DNA of 6,068 bases from Deltaproteobacteria bacterium (GTDB lineage Bacteria > Desulfobacterota > Desulfobacteria > Desulfobacterales > ETH-SRB1): NCBI GenBank assembly GCA_030627475.1, contig DAOURZ010000093.1:1-6068 (forward strand), written 5' to 3'. Each line of letters starts with the position of its first letter. Within the stretch, counting starts at the first letter, position 1. A program made the translations under genes and the position numbers. Of this stretch, positions 5,263 to 6,068 are shown one piece after another. The notes beneath the pieces were generated by a model, which was not told where the DNA came from, did no database searches, and saw only the letters and a list, made by a program, of their open reading frames with translations.

Positions 5263-6042
5263 ATGTTAAGTAAACGCATAATACCATGCCTTGATGTTCG
5301 TGAAGGAAGAACGACAAAAGGCATACGTTTTAAAAATAATGTGGATATTGGAGATCCCGTTGAAATGGCTCGTTTCTATTATGAAGCAGGTGCAGACGAG
5401 CTTGTTTTTTATGATATTACTGCATCACACGAAAAAAGAAATATTATGATTGATGTGGTAAGACGTGTGGCTGAGGAAATATTTATACCTTTCTCGGTAG
5501 GCGGAGGAATACGTGACGTAGATGACATGAGGAATGTACTGTTAGCTGGGGCCGAAAAGATAAGTGTTAATTCAGCAGCAGTTAAAAATTCTGAAATTAT
5601 ATCTCAGGGAGCTGAAGCTTTTGGAAGCCAGTGCATAGTCCTTGGTATGGATGTAAAACATGTTGGTGAGAGTGTAAGAATTCCTTCGGGTTATGAAATC
5701 GTTATTAATGGTGGAAGAAAGCATATGGGGATTGATGCGCTGAAATGGGCAATTAAAGCACAAAAGCTTGGGGCGGGAGAGATTTGTTTGAATTCTATAG
5801 ATGCTGATGGAACTCAAAATGGTTATGAGTTGAAACTCACTTCGCTTATTTCAGAAAATGTTAATATTCCTGTAATTGCATCAGGAGGTGCAGGGAAACC
5901 TGAGCATCTGTACGAAGTTTTGACTAAAGGTAAAGCAGATGCGGCACTTATTGCGTCAATGGTTCATTATGGCACATACACTGTTTCAGAGATTAAAACA
6001 TATCTGGATTCATGTGGTGTAAAGATTCGAAAAAGCCGGTAA
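5263..6042 (+). CDS. hisF: Imidazole glycerol phosphate synthase, cyclase subunit HisF
   Basis: This 259-residue (beta/alpha)8-barrel enzyme uses ammonia from HisH to convert PRFAR to imidazole glycerol phosphate and AICAR, linking histidine and purine synthesis. It begins [16 protein letters not shown]. The catalytic acids are in place: Asp11 in CLDV and Asp130 in LGMDVK. Phosphate-binding and barrel signatures include [11 protein letters not shown] (79-89), KISVNSAAV (99-107), [20 protein letters not shown] and [12 protein letters not shown]. Asp11 together with the DGT loop argues for the true histidine enzyme rather than the HisF-like paralogues of sugar amidation clusters. The length is normal and the GVKIRKSR ending is family-like, so the C-terminus is complete. 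The stop codon TAA lies inside the first bases of the 32-bp repeat that runs to the window end. Confidence 0.96.
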   Translation: MLSKRIIPCLDVREGRTTKGIRFKNNVDIGDPVEMARFYYEAGADELVFYDITASHEKRNIMIDVVRRVAEEIFIPFSVGGGIRDVDDMRNVLLAGAEKISVNSAAVKNSEIISQGAEAFGSQCIVLGMDVKHVGESVRIPSGYEIVINGGRKHMGIDALKWAIKAQKLGAGEICLNSIDADGTQNGYELKLTSLISENVNIPVIASGGAGKPEHLYEVLTKGKADAALIASMVHYGTYTVSEIKTYLDSCGVKIRKSR

Positions 6043-6068
6043 GGAACGTGGACGAATTAACTTCCCCA
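6037..6068. repeat. 32-bp dispersed repeat, copy 2, at the right edge
   Basis: It is identical to 1804-1835 at 30 of 32 positions, same orientation, and continues beyond the window. It starts in the last codons of hisF and contains the hisF TAA stop (6040-6042). The match may extend beyond the edge, so 32 bp is a minimum. Confidence 0.65.

Noticed and set aside
4514..6042. HisH/HisF-like paralogues from a sugar amidation cluster
   Set aside because: HisF keeps CLDV (Asp11) and Asp130, HisH has PHMGWN, and no sugar biosynthesis genes are nearby.
1..6068. CRISPR array, tRNA, rRNA, or complete insertion sequence
   Set aside because: I saw no regularly spaced repeats, no tRNA-like cloverleaf with a CCA end, no rRNA motif and no transposase-like frame.

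Overview
This is an AT-rich bacterial window with two divergent blocks. The gene content suggests Desulfobacterales or a related deltaproteobacterial (Desulfobacterota) lineage: an MCE/Mla lipid-transport operon in the order permease, ATP-binding protein, MCE protein; a true hisH-hisF pair; low GC; and dispersed repeats. No rRNA or other phylogenetic marker is present, so this placement is an inference.

The left block (about 1-1573, minus strand) is accessory DNA. An ATPase_2-type (PF01637-like) STAND/AAA ATPase is followed, after 99 nt, by the N-terminal part of an RloB-like protein. RloB is an abortive-infection-associated Toprim-like family. The RloB similarity fades after about 80 residues, where a structured element with nested inverted repeats begins. 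That element runs to the window edge, which itself carries a GC-rich sequence resembling half of a palindromic dispersed repeat.

A 301-nt gene-free gap (1574-1874) holds a 32-bp repeat that recurs, 30 of 32 bases identical, at the extreme right end of the window. It also holds a hairpin just after the mlaD-like stop.

The centre (1875-4344, minus strand) is a tight three-gene Mla-type operon, mlaE -> ABC ATP-binding protein -> mlaD. It resembles machinery for moving phospholipids across the Gram-negative envelope. Its ATP-binding subunit has the ABC fold and length but has lost every nucleotide-handling motif: Walker A, Q-loop, signature, Walker B with its glutamate, and the H-loop. It looks like a pseudo-ATPase kept intact between two apparently functional partners. 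This is the most unusual thing in the window.

The right block (4514-6042, plus strand) is hisH followed by hisF, the two subunits of imidazole glycerol phosphate synthase, with all catalytic residues in place. A 169-bp divergent intergenic region separates it from mlaE and carries a good sigma70-type promoter toward hisH and a weaker one toward mlaE. A second sigma70-like promoter lies in the hisH-hisF gap. The repeat begins exactly at the hisF stop codon. Repeats at both ends suggest the window may be a contig broken at repetitive DNA.
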